Assembly (NCBI GenBank): GCA_963745595.1
Contig: CAVUYB010000015.1
Coordinates: 356,017 to 420,016 of the forward strand
Reading direction: 5' to 3'
Length of the DNA stretch: 64,000 nt
From: DASZUK01 sp963745595
Lineage (GTDB): Bacteria; Actinomycetota; Acidimicrobiia; Acidimicrobiales; RAAP-2
Part shown: piece by piece, positions 33,462 to 43,402 of the stretch
Layout of the letters: every line of letters begins with the position of its first letter
Position numbering within the stretch: the stretch's first letter is position 1
Notes under the pieces: generated by a model
Databases searched by the model: none
The model's input: the letters and a program-made list of their open reading frames with translations, nothing else
What the model was told of the DNA's origin: nothing
Position numbers and translations under genes: made by a program

Positions 33462-36170
33462 GTGGATGCCGACGGGCGCGGGGATGATCGGGACGCCGTC
33501 GGCGCGATGCTGACGCCGTCCCCGGAGAACGGCGGCCGGCTGGCGGGCGGATCCGGCGGGCCGTCCGGCGAGCATCCGTCCGGCGAGCATCCGGCCCGCG
33601 GCGCTCGCCGACCGACGGCGTCCCGGCGGGCTCCGCAGATGCAGGCGGCCGTGGACCCCGACCAGTTCCCCGAGACCGTCCGGTACCGGTTGAAGAACAA
33701 ACTGCTCGGGCCACCGCTCGTCACCGAGCAGCTCAGCTCGGAGCGGCTGAGCCGGCCGATCGCCCTCGGCGTCTTGTCGCCGGACTGCATCTCGTCGTCG
33801 GCGTACGGCACCGAGGAGATGCTCACCCAGCTCGTCCCGTACGTCGGGCTGGCGGCCTTCGTCCTCGTCGTCCCCATCACGATCGCCATCTTGGGGGTGC
33901 TGTTCTTCGTCACCCTGTCGTACCTGGACGTCATCCAGCTCTACACCAAGGCCGGCGGGTCCTACGTGGTGGCCCGGGACAACTTCGGTCCCAAGGTCGC
34001 CCAGATCGCCGCGGTGGCGCTGTTGATCGACTACACCGTCACGGTCGCCGTGCAGACCGCGGCCGGCACGGCTGCCCTGACCAGCGCCGTCCCCTCCCTG
34101 AGGGGGACGACCCCCACCGTGGTGATCACCGTGGCGGTGGTCCTGCTCCTGCTCTACGGCAACCTGCGGGGCATCCGGGAGGCGGGGAAGTACTTCGCCT
34201 TCCCGACGTACTTCTTCATCGTCAGCCTGGTCTTCGTCATCATCGTCGGCTACATCAAGGCGGCCCTCGGCGATCTCCATGCCCGACCGCTGCCGCCGGC
34301 CCACACACTGTACGGGGGCCACATCGGGACGCCCGGGAGCGGCCTGCTGATGGGGCTGGCTTTCATCACCCTGCTCCGGTCGTTCGCCAACGGCGGCTCC
34401 TCCCTCACCGGCCTGGAGGCCATCTCGAACGGGGTCAGCAGCTTTCGCAAGCCGGAGTCCCACAACGCCCGGATCACCCTGGTGACGATGAGCTCGGTGC
34501 TGGCGTTCCTGGTGCTCGGCGTCACCCTGCTGGCCAAGTGGACCCACGCGGTGCCCTACGCCGCCGGTTCCCCGACGGTGGTGTCCCAAGAGGTCGAGTC
34601 GGTGCTCGGCACCACCGGCATCGGCCACGTCCTCTTCTACGTGGTGCAGCTGGCCACCGTCCTGATCCTCTATACCGGCGGGAACACCAGCTTCAACGGC
34701 TTCCCGTTCCTGGCCAACTTCGTGGCCGGCGACTCGTTCCTCCCCCGCCAGCTCACCCGCCGCGGCCACCGGTTGTCGTTCTCCAACGGCATCGTGGTGC
34801 TGGCCATCGTGGCCATCCTCCTCATCCTGGTCTTCAAGGGCCAGGTCGACGGGCTGGTCTCGCTCTACGCCATCGGGGTGTTCACCGGGTTCACCATGGC
34901 CGGGGCGGGGATGGTGAAGCACCACCTGACCCACAAGGCGGGCCGTTGGCGCAAGGGCGTGGTGGTCAACGGGTTCTCGGCCTTCTTGGCCGGGGTCGTC
35001 GTCCTGATCTTCGCCATCGCCAAGTTCACCGAAGGGGCCTGGATCGTCGTGGTGGTCGGGCCCCTCATGTACTGGGGCCTGATCCGGCTCCACCGGGAGT
35101 ACGTGGCGGAGTCCCAGCAGCTCGAGGTCGGCGCGGCGAGGGCCGCGTCCGCGTCGATCCTCCGCCACCACGTCGTCGTCGTCCTCGTCGACCGCCTCGA
35201 CATGGCGACCGCCCGGGCCATCCAGTACGCCCGGACGCTGTCGCCCGACGACCTGCGGGCCGTCCACTTCGACATCGACAACCGCGAAGCCCGCGAGCTC
35301 CAGGACGAGTGGCGCCGGCTCGGCCTCAGCCGGCTGCCGCTGGACGTGATCGAGTGCCCGGACCGGCGGCTCTCGCGGGCCGCGGTCGAGCTGGTGGCCG
35401 ACGCGGTGGTCGACGGCGACACGGAGTGCACGGTGCTGCTGCCCCGGCGGACGTTCGCCCTCGGCTGGCAGCGGCTGCTGCACGACCGGACGGCCGACAA
35501 GATCGCGGCCATCGTCAGCCAGGTGCCGCACGTCGCGGCGACGATCGTCCCGTACAACGTCGGCGGCCGGTGGGCCGAACGGGGTCGGCGGTACCGCAAG
35601 GTGGTCGAAGCCGCCGCGGCCACCGCGGTGGCCGAGGGCACCGACGCCGCGGCCACCGGCCGGTGGGCGACCGACGACCGGGAGCGGGAGGGCGGCCCGA
35701 CGGCGGCGACATCGCTCCGCCCGACGAAGGTCGACCAGGCGCCGAGCGCCGCCGCGCCGGCATCAGCGCCGGCCGGCCGACGCGACCGGGGAAGGGAGCG
35801 CGACCGGGCGAAGGAGCGGTCCAAGGAGCCGGCGTCTGCCGTCGACCGGGCGCTCGCGGAACGGGCCACGAACACCCAGCCGATCGGTGACGCCCGCTTC
35901 CGCGAACGGGTGCGGGTGGCCGGGCGGGTCAAGTCGGTCCGGGTCCAGCCGCGGGCGGGGACGTCGAACCTCGAGTGCCTGCTCGTCGACCGTTCCGGCG
36001 GGCTGCTCCTCGTCTTCCAGGGCCGGCCGAAGATCCCGGGGATCGAGCCGGGCGCCCGCCTGGTCGCCGAGGGGATGGTCGGGGCGTGGGGCCGCCGCTT
36101 GGCCATCTTGAACCCCGACTACGAACTGGTCGCCGGGCCCGACCGGGACCCGACCGAAGAGGCGGACTGA
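33462..36170 (+). CDS. APC permease (KimA-like) fused to an OB-fold domain
   Basis: About 902 residues. A variable Gly/Arg-rich leader is followed by twelve membrane helices of the APC superfamily (SPDCISSSAYGTEEMLTQLV is the typical first-helix substrate region; also TGGNTSFNGFPFLANFVAGD). A cytoplasmic USP-like domain follows (HHVVVVLVDRLDMATARAIQYA; DTECTVLLPRRTFALGWQRLL), as in KimA-type potassium importers. After a charged linker there is a C-terminal OB fold (RVRVAGRVKSVRVQPR, NLECLLVDRSGGLLLVFQG, ARLVAEGMVGAWGRRLAI). In mycobacteria an OB-fold protein (Rv2694c) lies near this locus as a separate gene, so the fusion is unusual. GTG 33462 is the likely start; the exact start is uncertain. 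Confidence 0.85.
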   Translation: MDADGRGDDRDAVGAMLTPSPENGGRLAGGSGGPSGEHPSGEHPARGARRPTASRRAPQMQAAVDPDQFPETVRYRLKNKLLGPPLVTEQLSSERLSRPIALGVLSPDCISSSAYGTEEMLTQLVPYVGLAAFVLVVPITIAILGVLFFVTLSYLDVIQLYTKAGGSYVVARDNFGPKVAQIAAVALLIDYTVTVAVQTAAGTAALTSAVPSLRGTTPTVVITVAVVLLLLYGNLRGIREAGKYFAFPTYFFIVSLVFVIIVGYIKAALGDLHARPLPPAHTLYGGHIGTPGSGLLMGLAFITLLRSFANGGSSLTGLEAISNGVSSFRKPESHNARITLVTMSSVLAFLVLGVTLLAKWTHAVPYAAGSPTVVSQEVESVLGTTGIGHVLFYVVQLATVLILYTGGNTSFNGFPFLANFVAGDSFLPRQLTRRGHRLSFSNGIVVLAIVAILLILVFKGQVDGLVSLYAIGVFTGFTMAGAGMVKHHLTHKAGRWRKGVVVNGFSAFLAGVVVLIFAIAKFTEGAWIVVVVGPLMYWGLIRLHREYVAESQQLEVGAARAASASILRHHVVVVLVDRLDMATARAIQYARTLSPDDLRAVHFDIDNREARELQDEWRRLGLSRLPLDVIECPDRRLSRAAVELVADAVVDGDTECTVLLPRRTFALGWQRLLHDRTADKIAAIVSQVPHVAATIVPYNVGGRWAERGRRYRKVVEAAAATAVAEGTDAAATGRWATDDREREGGPTAATSLRPTKVDQAPSAAAPASAPAGRRDRGRERDRAKERSKEPASAVDRALAERATNTQPIGDARFRERVRVAGRVKSVRVQPRAGTSNLECLLVDRSGGLLLVFQGRPKIPGIEPGARLVAEGMVGAWGRRLAILNPDYELVAGPDRDPTEEAD

Positions 36171-36303
36171 CGGCCCGCGCCCGCCCGTTCCGGCGAGCTT
36201 CCTTGCCTCGGAGCTGGCCAGTCGCTATCGTCCCCTCGGCCTCAAGCCGGTGCTGCCTCTTACGGCGGGCGGTGCGGAGGGACAGAGAAAGGGACCACCA
36301 GGC

Positions 36304-38664
36304 ATGAACCACGCCCTCGTTGCCGAAGGGGGGTACCAGGCTTTCCATCTGAGCAACACGGACTGGGTCTGGCTGGTCCTCGCCATGGCCGCCGGAGTGA
36401 TCGGCATCGTCGCCGGTCTCGTCCTCATGCGCGGCGTCCTGGCTGCCGATACCGGCACCCCCAAGATGCGGGAGATCGCCAAGGCCATCCAGGAGGGCGC
36501 CGAAGCCTTCCTGAAGCGGCAGTTCAAGGTGATCTTGATCATCATCGTGCCGCTGGCCGTCCTGATCTTCTTCACGGCCACCAAGGTGACGCGACCGGAC
36601 GGGACGGTGGCCCTGAGCTTCGCCCAGGCCGGGATCTACCGGGTGATCTGCTTCCTGTTCGGCGCCGCCTTCTCCGGCCTCACCGGGTTCATCGGCATGT
36701 CGATCGCCGTCCGGGGCAACGTCCGGACCGCGGCTGCGGCGGCCAAGGGCGGCAAGATGGCCGGCGCGCTGAAGGTCGCCTTCCGCACCGGGGCCGTCAC
36801 CGGCATGCTCTGTGTGGGCCTCGGTCTGCTCGGGGCGACGGCCATCGTCATGATCTTCCAGAACTCGGCCACCGCGGTGCTGATCGGGTTCGCCTTCGGC
36901 GCGTCGCTGCTCGCGCTGTTCATGCGGGTCGGCGGCGGCATCTTCACGAAGGCGGCCGACGTCGGCGCCGACCTCGTCGGGAAGGTCGAGGCCGGGATCC
37001 CCGAGGACGACCCCCGCAACGCGGCGACCATCGCCGACAACGTCGGCGACAACGTCGGCGACTGTGCCGGCATGGCCGCCGACCTGTTCGAGTCCTACGA
37101 GATCACGATCATCTCGTCGTTGATCCTCGGCTACTCGGCCTTCCGGACCCTCCCGGGACACATCTTCAACCCCACCCCGGCGATCCTGTTCCCGCTCATC
37201 GTGCCGGCCATCGGTATCGTCGCCTCGGTCATCGGGGTGTACGTCGTCCGGGCTCGGGACAAGGACCGCAACGCCATGGCCCCCATCAACCGGGGCTTCT
37301 GGCTGTCGGCCGTCCTGACCGTCATCGGGGCGTTCTTCGTCGCCCAGTACTACGTCCACGACCTGAAGGTCTTCTGGGCCGTCCTCACCGGCGTGATCCT
37401 GGCCCTCGTGGCCAGCCAGATCACCGAGCAGTTCACGTCCACCGAACGAGGGCCGGTGAAGGAGATCGCCGAGTCGGCTCGCACCGGCCCGGCCACGACG
37501 GTCCTGTCCGGGTTCGCCATCGGCCTGGAGTCGTCGGTCTGGGCGATCATCGCCATCGCCATCGCCCTCGGGGTGGCCATCGGGCTGGGCGGCGGCAACA
37601 TCGAATACACCTTCTACCTGGTCGCCCTGATCGGCATCGGCCTGCTGGCCACCACCGGCATGGTCGTGTCCGAGGACAGCTTCGGGCCGGTCTCGGACAA
37701 CGCGGCCGGGGTGGCCGAGATGTCCGGCGAGTTCAGTGGCGAGGCCGAGCGGATCATGGTCAGCCTCGACGCGGTCGGCAACACCACCAAGGCCATCACC
37801 AAGGGCGTGGCCATCGGATCGGCCGTCATCGCCGCGGTCGCCCTGTTCGCCTCGTTCATCGAGACGATCGGCGAACAGCTCCCGAGCCTGAAGCACATCG
37901 CGGCGTCCAAGCTGTTCCACCAGGTGGCCTCCGAGGTCAACGTGGCCAACCCGACGGTCTTCATCGGGCTCCTCATCGGCGGTTCCATCGCCTTCTTGTT
38001 CTCGGCCCTGGCCATCCGGGCCGTCGGCCGGTCGGCCGGCACCGTCGTCCAGGAGGTCCGGCGCCAGTTCCGGGAACACCCGGGGATCATGGACTACACC
38101 GAGAAGCCCGAGTACGGGCGGGTGATCTCCATCTGCACCGCGGCCGCCCAGCGCGAGCTGGCTACCCCGGCGCTCCTCGCCATCCTGTCCCCGGTCATCG
38201 TCGGGTTCGGCATCAACTACCTCGCCCTCGGGGCGTTCCTGGCCGGCGCCATCCTGACCGGCCAGTTGATGGCCAACACGCTCTCGAACTCCGGCGGCGC
38301 GTGGGACAACGCCAAGAAGTTCATCGAGGACGGCCACGAGGGCGGCAAGGGGTCCGACGCCCACAAGGCGGCCGTCATCGGCGACACCGTCGGCGACCCG
38401 TTCAAGGACACCGCCGGCCCGGCGCTCAACCCGATGATCAAGGTCATGAACCTGGTCTCGCTGCTGGTCCTGCCGGCGGTGATCACGCTGCGGCACAACA
38501 ACACGGCCCGCTACGCCATCGCCGCCGCCGCCCTGGTGGTGCTGCTGGCGGCCATCGCCTTCTCCAAGCGGAAGACCAGCGGCCTGGACGCCGACCTCCC
38601 CCCGGCGGTCGACGCCGGCCCGATCGGCTCGACCACCCCGCCGTCTCCCGTGGCCGCCGACTGA
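36304..38664 (+). CDS. hppA: Membrane proton-pumping pyrophosphatase
   Basis: 786 residues with about sixteen membrane helices. Pyrophosphate-binding motifs are DVGADLVGKVEAGIPEDDPR and NVGDNVGDCAGMAADLFE, and the C-terminal GDTVGDPFKDTAGPALNP. The K+-dependence signature reads GNTTKAITKG: lysine and threonine at the two diagnostic positions define the potassium-independent, proton-pumping class. It converts pyrophosphate energy into a proton gradient. ATG 36304 is chosen because homology begins soon after it; an upstream in-frame start at 36250 encodes unlikely sequence. Confidence 0.95.
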   Translation: MNHALVAEGGYQAFHLSNTDWVWLVLAMAAGVIGIVAGLVLMRGVLAADTGTPKMREIAKAIQEGAEAFLKRQFKVILIIIVPLAVLIFFTATKVTRPDGTVALSFAQAGIYRVICFLFGAAFSGLTGFIGMSIAVRGNVRTAAAAAKGGKMAGALKVAFRTGAVTGMLCVGLGLLGATAIVMIFQNSATAVLIGFAFGASLLALFMRVGGGIFTKAADVGADLVGKVEAGIPEDDPRNAATIADNVGDNVGDCAGMAADLFESYEITIISSLILGYSAFRTLPGHIFNPTPAILFPLIVPAIGIVASVIGVYVVRARDKDRNAMAPINRGFWLSAVLTVIGAFFVAQYYVHDLKVFWAVLTGVILALVASQITEQFTSTERGPVKEIAESARTGPATTVLSGFAIGLESSVWAIIAIAIALGVAIGLGGGNIEYTFYLVALIGIGLLATTGMVVSEDSFGPVSDNAAGVAEMSGEFSGEAERIMVSLDAVGNTTKAITKGVAIGSAVIAAVALFASFIETIGEQLPSLKHIAASKLFHQVASEVNVANPTVFIGLLIGGSIAFLFSALAIRAVGRSAGTVVQEVRRQFREHPGIMDYTEKPEYGRVISICTAAAQRELATPALLAILSPVIVGFGINYLALGAFLAGAILTGQLMANTLSNSGGAWDNAKKFIEDGHEGGKGSDAHKAAVIGDTVGDPFKDTAGPALNPMIKVMNLVSLLVLPAVITLRHNNTARYAIAAAALVVLLAAIAFSKRKTSGLDADLPPAVDAGPIGSTTPPSPVAAD

Positions 38665-38802
38665 CGACCACCCTCTTGACAGCGGGCACCGGTTGCCGGG
38701 AGCCTGTCGTCGTCATGCCCCCCTTCATCGGAGCCAGTCGCACCGGAGCCAGCCGCCGAGTGCCCGACCACCATGAGCTGCACGACCATTGGCGGCGCGG
38801 CC

Positions 38803-41610
38803 ATGGGTAAGGCCCTGGTCATCGTGGAGTCGCCGGCCAAGGCCCGGACGATCGGCGGCCTGCTCGGCCCGGACTTCATCGTCGAGTCGTCGATCGGGCA
38901 CATCCGCGACCTGCCCCGCGGCGCCGACGAGGTGCCCGCGGCCTACAAGGGCGAGGGCTGGGCCCGGCTCGGCGTCGACGTCGACAACGGCTTCAAGCCG
39001 CTCTACGTCGTCTCGCCCGAGAAGAAGTCGGTCGTCGCCAATCTCAAGAAGCTGCTGAAGAACGCCGACGAGCTGTACCTGGCGACGGACGAGGACCGCG
39101 AGGGCGAGTCGATCGCCTGGCACCTCTCCGAGGTGCTCGCCCCCCAGATCCCGGTGAAGCGGATGGTCTTCCACGAGATCACCCCGGCGGCCATCCGTCG
39201 GGCCGTCGACGACTGGCGGGAGCTCGACCGGCGGCTGGTCGACGCCCAGGAGGCCCGGCGGATCCTCGACCGCCTCTACGGCTACGAGGTCTCGCCGGTG
39301 CTCTGGAAGAAGGTCATGCCGCGGCTGTCGGCCGGCCGGGTCCAGAGCGTCGCCACCCGGATGGTCGTCGAGCGGGAGCGGGCCCGCATGCGTTTCCGCT
39401 CCGCCACCTGGTGGGGCGTGGACGGGACGTTCGCCGCCCGGGGCGGCACCTTCGGCGCCGCGCTCGTCGCCGTCGACGGGACGACGCTGGCCACCGGTCG
39501 GGACTTCACCGCCACCGGCGAGCGAGCGTCGACCGGCACGACCCGGGTGCTCGCCGAGCCGGAGGCCCGGGCGCTGGCCGACGGGCTGGAGGACCAGCCG
39601 TTCGCCGTCCGGTCGGTCACCGAGAAGCCGTTCCGCCGCTCGCCGGCGCCGCCGTTCATGACGTCGACGCTCCAGCAGGAGGCCGGTCGCAAGCTCCGCT
39701 TCAGCGCCCAGCGGGCCATGCAGGTGGCCCAGCGGCTCTACGAGCAGGGCTGGATCACGTACATGCGGACCGACTCGACGACGCTGTCCGACGAGGCCCT
39801 CGGCGCCGCCCGCTCCCAGGCGACCGAGCTCTACGGGGCCGAGTACGTCCCCCAGGCCCCTCGGCGCTACGAGCGCAAGGTCAAGAACGCCCAGGAGGCC
39901 CACGAGGCGATCCGGCCGGCCGGCGACACGTTCCGGACCCCCGAGGCGGCCGGGCGATCCCTGCACGGCGACGAGCTCCGCCTGTACGAGCTGATCTGGA
40001 AGCGGACGGTCGCCTCCCAGATGGCCGACGCCACCGGGACGAGCGCGCAGGTGCGGCTGGCCGCGACGATGCCCGGCGACGCGCCGCAGTTGGCCGGCGC
40101 GGCTGTCGAGTTCTCGGCCAGCGGCCGGGTGATCGCCTTCCCCGGCTTCCTCCGCGCCTACGTCGAGGGCGAGGACGACCCGGAGGCCGAGCTGGCCGAC
40201 CGGGAGGTCGTCCTGCCGCCGCTCGTCGAGGGCGACGCCGTCGACCCCGTCACCTTCGAGCCCGGCTCGCACACGACGCAGCCCCCGGCCCGCTACACCG
40301 AGGCGTCGTTGGTCAAGGCCATGGAGGAGCTCGGCGTCGGCCGGCCGTCGACGTACGCCAGCGTCATCGCCACCATCCTCGACCGCGGCTACGTCTGGAA
40401 GAAGGGCTCCGCCCTCGTGCCGAGCTTCACCGCGTTCGCGGTCGTCGGGCTGCTCGAGCGCTACTTCGGCGATCTCGTCGACTACGGCTTCACCGCGGCC
40501 ATGGAGAACGACCTGGACGAGATCGCCGGCGGCCGCGAGGAGGCACTGCCGTGGCTCAGCCGGTTCTACTTCGGCGCCGCCACCCCGCCTGGAGCCACCC
40601 CGCCTGGAGATGGCCGGAGCTTCCAACCGGAGGGTGGCACGAGCACTCAGCCGGAGGATGGCAAGAGCACGACCGAGCTCGGGCTGAAGACGGCGGTCGC
40701 CACCCACCTCGGCGACATCGACGCCCGGGAGATCAACTCGATCGTCATCGGGACCGACGCCGACGACCGGGAAATCGTCGTCCGCGTCGGCCGGTACGGG
40801 CCGTACCTGCAGCGCGCCGACGACCGGGCGTCGATCCCCGACGACACCGCGCCGGACGAGCTGACGGTCGAGCGGGCCGAGGAGCTGCTGGCCGCGCCGT
40901 CCGGCGACCGGGAGCTCGGCAACGACCCCGACTCCGGGTTGCCCGTCTACGTCAAGGCCGGCCGGTTCGGCCCGTACGTCCAGCTCGGCGAGGTCGTCGA
41001 CGGCGGCCCGAAGCCGCGGACGTCGTCGCTCTTCGCCACGATGACCCCGGCGACGCTCACCCTGGACGAGGCGCTCCAACTGCTGCAGATCCCCCGGCTC
41101 GTCGGCACCGATGCCGAGACCGGCGAGGAGGTCGTCGCCCACAACGGCAAGTTCGGGCCGTACCTGAAACGCGGCACGGACAGCCGGAGCCTGGCGAGCG
41201 AGGACCAGCTCCTGACCGTCACCCTCGACGACGCGAAGGCGCTCTTCGCCCAGCCGAAGACCCGCCGCGGTCGCGGCGCGGCCGCCGCGCCATTGCGCGA
41301 GATGGGGGCCGACCCCGAGACCAGTCTCCCGGTCGTGCTGCGCGAGGGCCGGTTCGGGCCGTACGTCACCGACGGGACGACCAACGCGTCGCTGCGCAAG
41401 GGCGACGACGTCGAGCAGATCACCATCGAGCGGGCGTCCGAGCTGCTCGCCGAGCGCCGGGCCGCCGGCCCGTCCACCCGCCGCCGGGCCGGCGGGGCGA
41501 AGAAGGCCGGCGCCAAGAAGGCGACGACCAAGAAGGCCGCGGCGACGAAGAAGGCGACGACCAAGAAGGCCCCGGCGAAGCGGGCCGCCCCGAAGAAGAC
41601 GACGGGGTGA
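38803..41610 (+). CDS. topA: DNA topoisomerase I
   Basis: 935 residues. TOPRIM domain: LVIVESPAKARTIGGLLG and the acidic DEDREGESIAWHL; catalytic tyrosine in WITYMRTDSTTLSD. Instead of C4 zinc fingers it carries several actinobacterial-type C-terminal repeats (GRYGPYLQ, GRFGPYVQLGEVVDG, GKFGPYLKRG, GRFGPYVTDG), then a lysine/alanine-rich tail (KKATTKKAAATKKATTKK) that favours DNA binding and processivity. It relaxes negative supercoils. Start ATG at 38803 lies at the TOPRIM beginning. First gene of topA-tmk-holB. Confidence 0.96.
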   Translation: MGKALVIVESPAKARTIGGLLGPDFIVESSIGHIRDLPRGADEVPAAYKGEGWARLGVDVDNGFKPLYVVSPEKKSVVANLKKLLKNADELYLATDEDREGESIAWHLSEVLAPQIPVKRMVFHEITPAAIRRAVDDWRELDRRLVDAQEARRILDRLYGYEVSPVLWKKVMPRLSAGRVQSVATRMVVERERARMRFRSATWWGVDGTFAARGGTFGAALVAVDGTTLATGRDFTATGERASTGTTRVLAEPEARALADGLEDQPFAVRSVTEKPFRRSPAPPFMTSTLQQEAGRKLRFSAQRAMQVAQRLYEQGWITYMRTDSTTLSDEALGAARSQATELYGAEYVPQAPRRYERKVKNAQEAHEAIRPAGDTFRTPEAAGRSLHGDELRLYELIWKRTVASQMADATGTSAQVRLAATMPGDAPQLAGAAVEFSASGRVIAFPGFLRAYVEGEDDPEAELADREVVLPPLVEGDAVDPVTFEPGSHTTQPPARYTEASLVKAMEELGVGRPSTYASVIATILDRGYVWKKGSALVPSFTAFAVVGLLERYFGDLVDYGFTAAMENDLDEIAGGREEALPWLSRFYFGAATPPGATPPGDGRSFQPEGGTSTQPEDGKSTTELGLKTAVATHLGDIDAREINSIVIGTDADDREIVVRVGRYGPYLQRADDRASIPDDTAPDELTVERAEELLAAPSGDRELGNDPDSGLPVYVKAGRFGPYVQLGEVVDGGPKPRTSSLFATMTPATLTLDEALQLLQIPRLVGTDAETGEEVVAHNGKFGPYLKRGTDSRSLASEDQLLTVTLDDAKALFAQPKTRRGRGAAAAPLREMGADPETSLPVVLREGRFGPYVTDGTTNASLRKGDDVEQITIERASELLAERRAAGPSTRRRAGGAKKAGAKKATTKKAAATKKATTKKAPAKRAAPKKTTG

Positions 41611-41611
41611 G

Positions 41612-41660
41612 CCCGCCCCAGGGGGGCGAAGTGACACCGCCCCGGAGGGGCGAGATGAAC
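41612..41660. repeat. Degenerate 23-bp duplication before tmk
   Basis: CCCGCCCCAGGGGGGCGA then CACCGCCCCGGAGGGGCGA. Each copy is followed by a purine-rich triplet and a GTGA or ATGA, so a ribosome binding site plus start codon appears to have been duplicated. The second copy is used for tmk. Confidence 0.5.
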
Positions 41661-42278
41661 CAGTCCGGTCGAGGGCGGCTCATCGCCCTGGAGGGGATCG
41701 ACGGTTGTGGCAAGTCCACCCAGGCCCGACGGCTGGCCGAGGCGCTGGGGGCCGAGCTGACGCACGAGCCGGGGGCCACCGAGCTGGGCCGGGCGCTCCG
41801 TCGCCTGCTGCTCGACCCCGACGGCGGTACGCCGGTACCCCGGGCCGAGGCGTTGCTCATGGCCGCCGACCGGGCCCAGCACGTCGCCGAGGTCGTCGCC
41901 CCCGCTCTGGCCGCCGGCCGGTGGGTCGTGACCGACCGGTTCTCCGGGTCGACTCTCGCCTACCAGGGCTCGGGCCGGGGCCTGCCGGTCGCGCCGTTGC
42001 GATCGGTGGTCGACTGGGCCGCCGACGGCGTGGCCGCGGACCTGTCGATCCTGGTCGACGTCCCCCTCGACGTGGCCCGGCAGCGGCTCTCGTCGACCGC
42101 GCCGGATCGGCTGGAGCGGCTGGGCGCCGACTTCCACGAACGGGTCCGCCTCGGCTTCGTCATCCTGGCCCGGGACGACCCGGCGCGTTGGGTGGTCGTC
42201 GACGGGACGCCGCCGCCCGAGGTCGTCGCCGGCGTGATCGCCGACGTCGTCGCCGGCCGGCTGGGGGAGCCCACGTGA
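41655..42278 (+). CDS. tmk: Thymidylate kinase
   Basis: 207 residues. P-loop: ALEGIDGCGKSTQARRLAE; DR(Y/F) motif: WVVTDRFSGSTLAYQGSGRG; LID region with arginine near PDRLERLG. It phosphorylates dTMP to dTDP. GGAGGGG at 41644 positions the ATG start well. Its stop overlaps the holB start in GTGA. Confidence 0.95.
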   Translation: MNQSGRGRLIALEGIDGCGKSTQARRLAEALGAELTHEPGATELGRALRRLLLDPDGGTPVPRAEALLMAADRAQHVAEVVAPALAAGRWVVTDRFSGSTLAYQGSGRGLPVAPLRSVVDWAADGVAADLSILVDVPLDVARQRLSSTAPDRLERLGADFHERVRLGFVILARDDPARWVVVDGTPPPEVVAGVIADVVAGRLGEPT

Positions 42279-43390
42279 GCAACAGTGGACCGGTGGGCGA
42301 CGCCGACCGGCCGGTTCCCGAGCTCTTCGCCGAGGTCGTCGGCCAGCCGGCCGCGGTGGCCACGCTCCGGGCGGCGGCCCGCCGGCCGGTGCACGCCTAC
42401 CTCTTCGTCGGGCCACCCGGCTCCGGAGCCCGGCCGGCCGCCCGCGGCTTTGCCGCCGCCCTTTTGTGCCCGAACGGCGGCTGTGGCCAGTGCGACGTCT
42501 GCCGCCGGGTCCTGGCCGGGACCCACCCGGACGTCGTCGTCGTCGAGCGGACGGGAGCCTCGTTGAGCGTCGACGACGCCCGTCGTCTCGTCAACCTGGC
42601 CCAGCGCCGGCCGTTCGAGGCCGACCGGCAGGTGCTCGTCGCCACCGACGTCCACCTCGCCGACCGCTCCGCACCGGTGCTCCTGAAGACGGTCGAGGAG
42701 CCGCCGGCGTCGACGGTCTTCGTGCTGTTGGCCGACGACGTCACGCCCGAGCTGGTCACGGTGGCCAGCCGTTGCGTCGAGGTCGCCTTCCCGCCGGTCG
42801 CCAAGGCCGCGGTCGTCGACTGGCTGGCCGGCCAGGGCGTCGACCCGGACCGGGCCGATCTGATCGCCGAGGGCGCCGGCGGCAACCTCGACCGGGCCCG
42901 CCTGCTCGCCGCCGACGAGAGCTACGCCGGCCGGCTCGCCCTGTGGCGGGCGGTGCCGAGCCGGCTGGACGGCCACGGCGCCACCGCCGGCTCGTTGGCC
43001 CGGGAGCTGCTCGACGCGGCCGACGCCGCGCTCGGGCCCCTCCGCGAGGCCCATGCCGACGAGCTCCAGCGGCTCGCCGACCAAGCCGAGGCGCTCGGCG
43101 ACCGCGGCGTCCCCGGTCGCAAGGAGGTCACCGACCGCCACCATCGCGAGGAGCGCCGTTGGCGGACCGACGAGCTGCGCGTCGGGCTCGGCGTGCTCGC
43201 CCGGGCGTACCGAGACCGGCTGGCCGACGCCGTGTCGACGCCAGTCGCGGGCGCCGCCCCGCCGGACGAGGGGCGCGGCTACGCGACCGCCGTCGGGCTC
43301 GTCACCGAAACCGCGGCCGCCCTCGAGCGGAACCCGAACGAGACGCTGCTGCTGGAGGCCCTACTGGTCCGTCTCGGCCGGCTCGACTGA
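42275..43390 (+). CDS. holB: DNA polymerase III delta' subunit
   Basis: 371 residues. AAA+ clamp-loader fold: AYLFVGPPGSGARPAARGFA is a Walker A in which the usual lysine is missing, as in non-hydrolysing delta' subunits. Zinc module CPNGGCGQCDVCRRV, then VLLKTVEEPPASTVFVLLAD with the sensor region, and helical C-terminal collar. The tmk-holB pairing is conserved in bacteria. Start GTG overlaps the tmk stop. Confidence 0.9.
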   Translation: MSNSGPVGDADRPVPELFAEVVGQPAAVATLRAAARRPVHAYLFVGPPGSGARPAARGFAAALLCPNGGCGQCDVCRRVLAGTHPDVVVVERTGASLSVDDARRLVNLAQRRPFEADRQVLVATDVHLADRSAPVLLKTVEEPPASTVFVLLADDVTPELVTVASRCVEVAFPPVAKAAVVDWLAGQGVDPDRADLIAEGAGGNLDRARLLAADESYAGRLALWRAVPSRLDGHGATAGSLARELLDAADAALGPLREAHADELQRLADQAEALGDRGVPGRKEVTDRHHREERRWRTDELRVGLGVLARAYRDRLADAVSTPVAGAAPPDEGRGYATAVGLVTETAAALERNPNETLLLEALLVRLGRLD

Positions 43391-43402
43391 AGAGCGGGGC
43401 CC

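Noticed and set aside
32658..35531. Very long open frame on the minus strand opposite the APC permease
   Set aside because: Asp/His/Glu/Gly-rich shadow of a high-GC gene; no domain is recognisable, while the plus strand encodes a clear twelve-helix permease.
35929..38496. Long minus-strand frame opposite the pyrophosphatase
   Set aside because: Same codon-shadow effect; the pyrophosphatase on the plus strand has all family motifs.
38725..41637. 970-codon minus-strand frame opposite topA
   Set aside because: Low-complexity Arg/Gly/Val composition and no motifs; topA is unambiguous.
42275..43390. Damaged Walker A of holB (lysine missing) as a sign of decay
   Set aside because: Loss of the P-loop lysine is normal for delta' subunits, which do not hydrolyse ATP.
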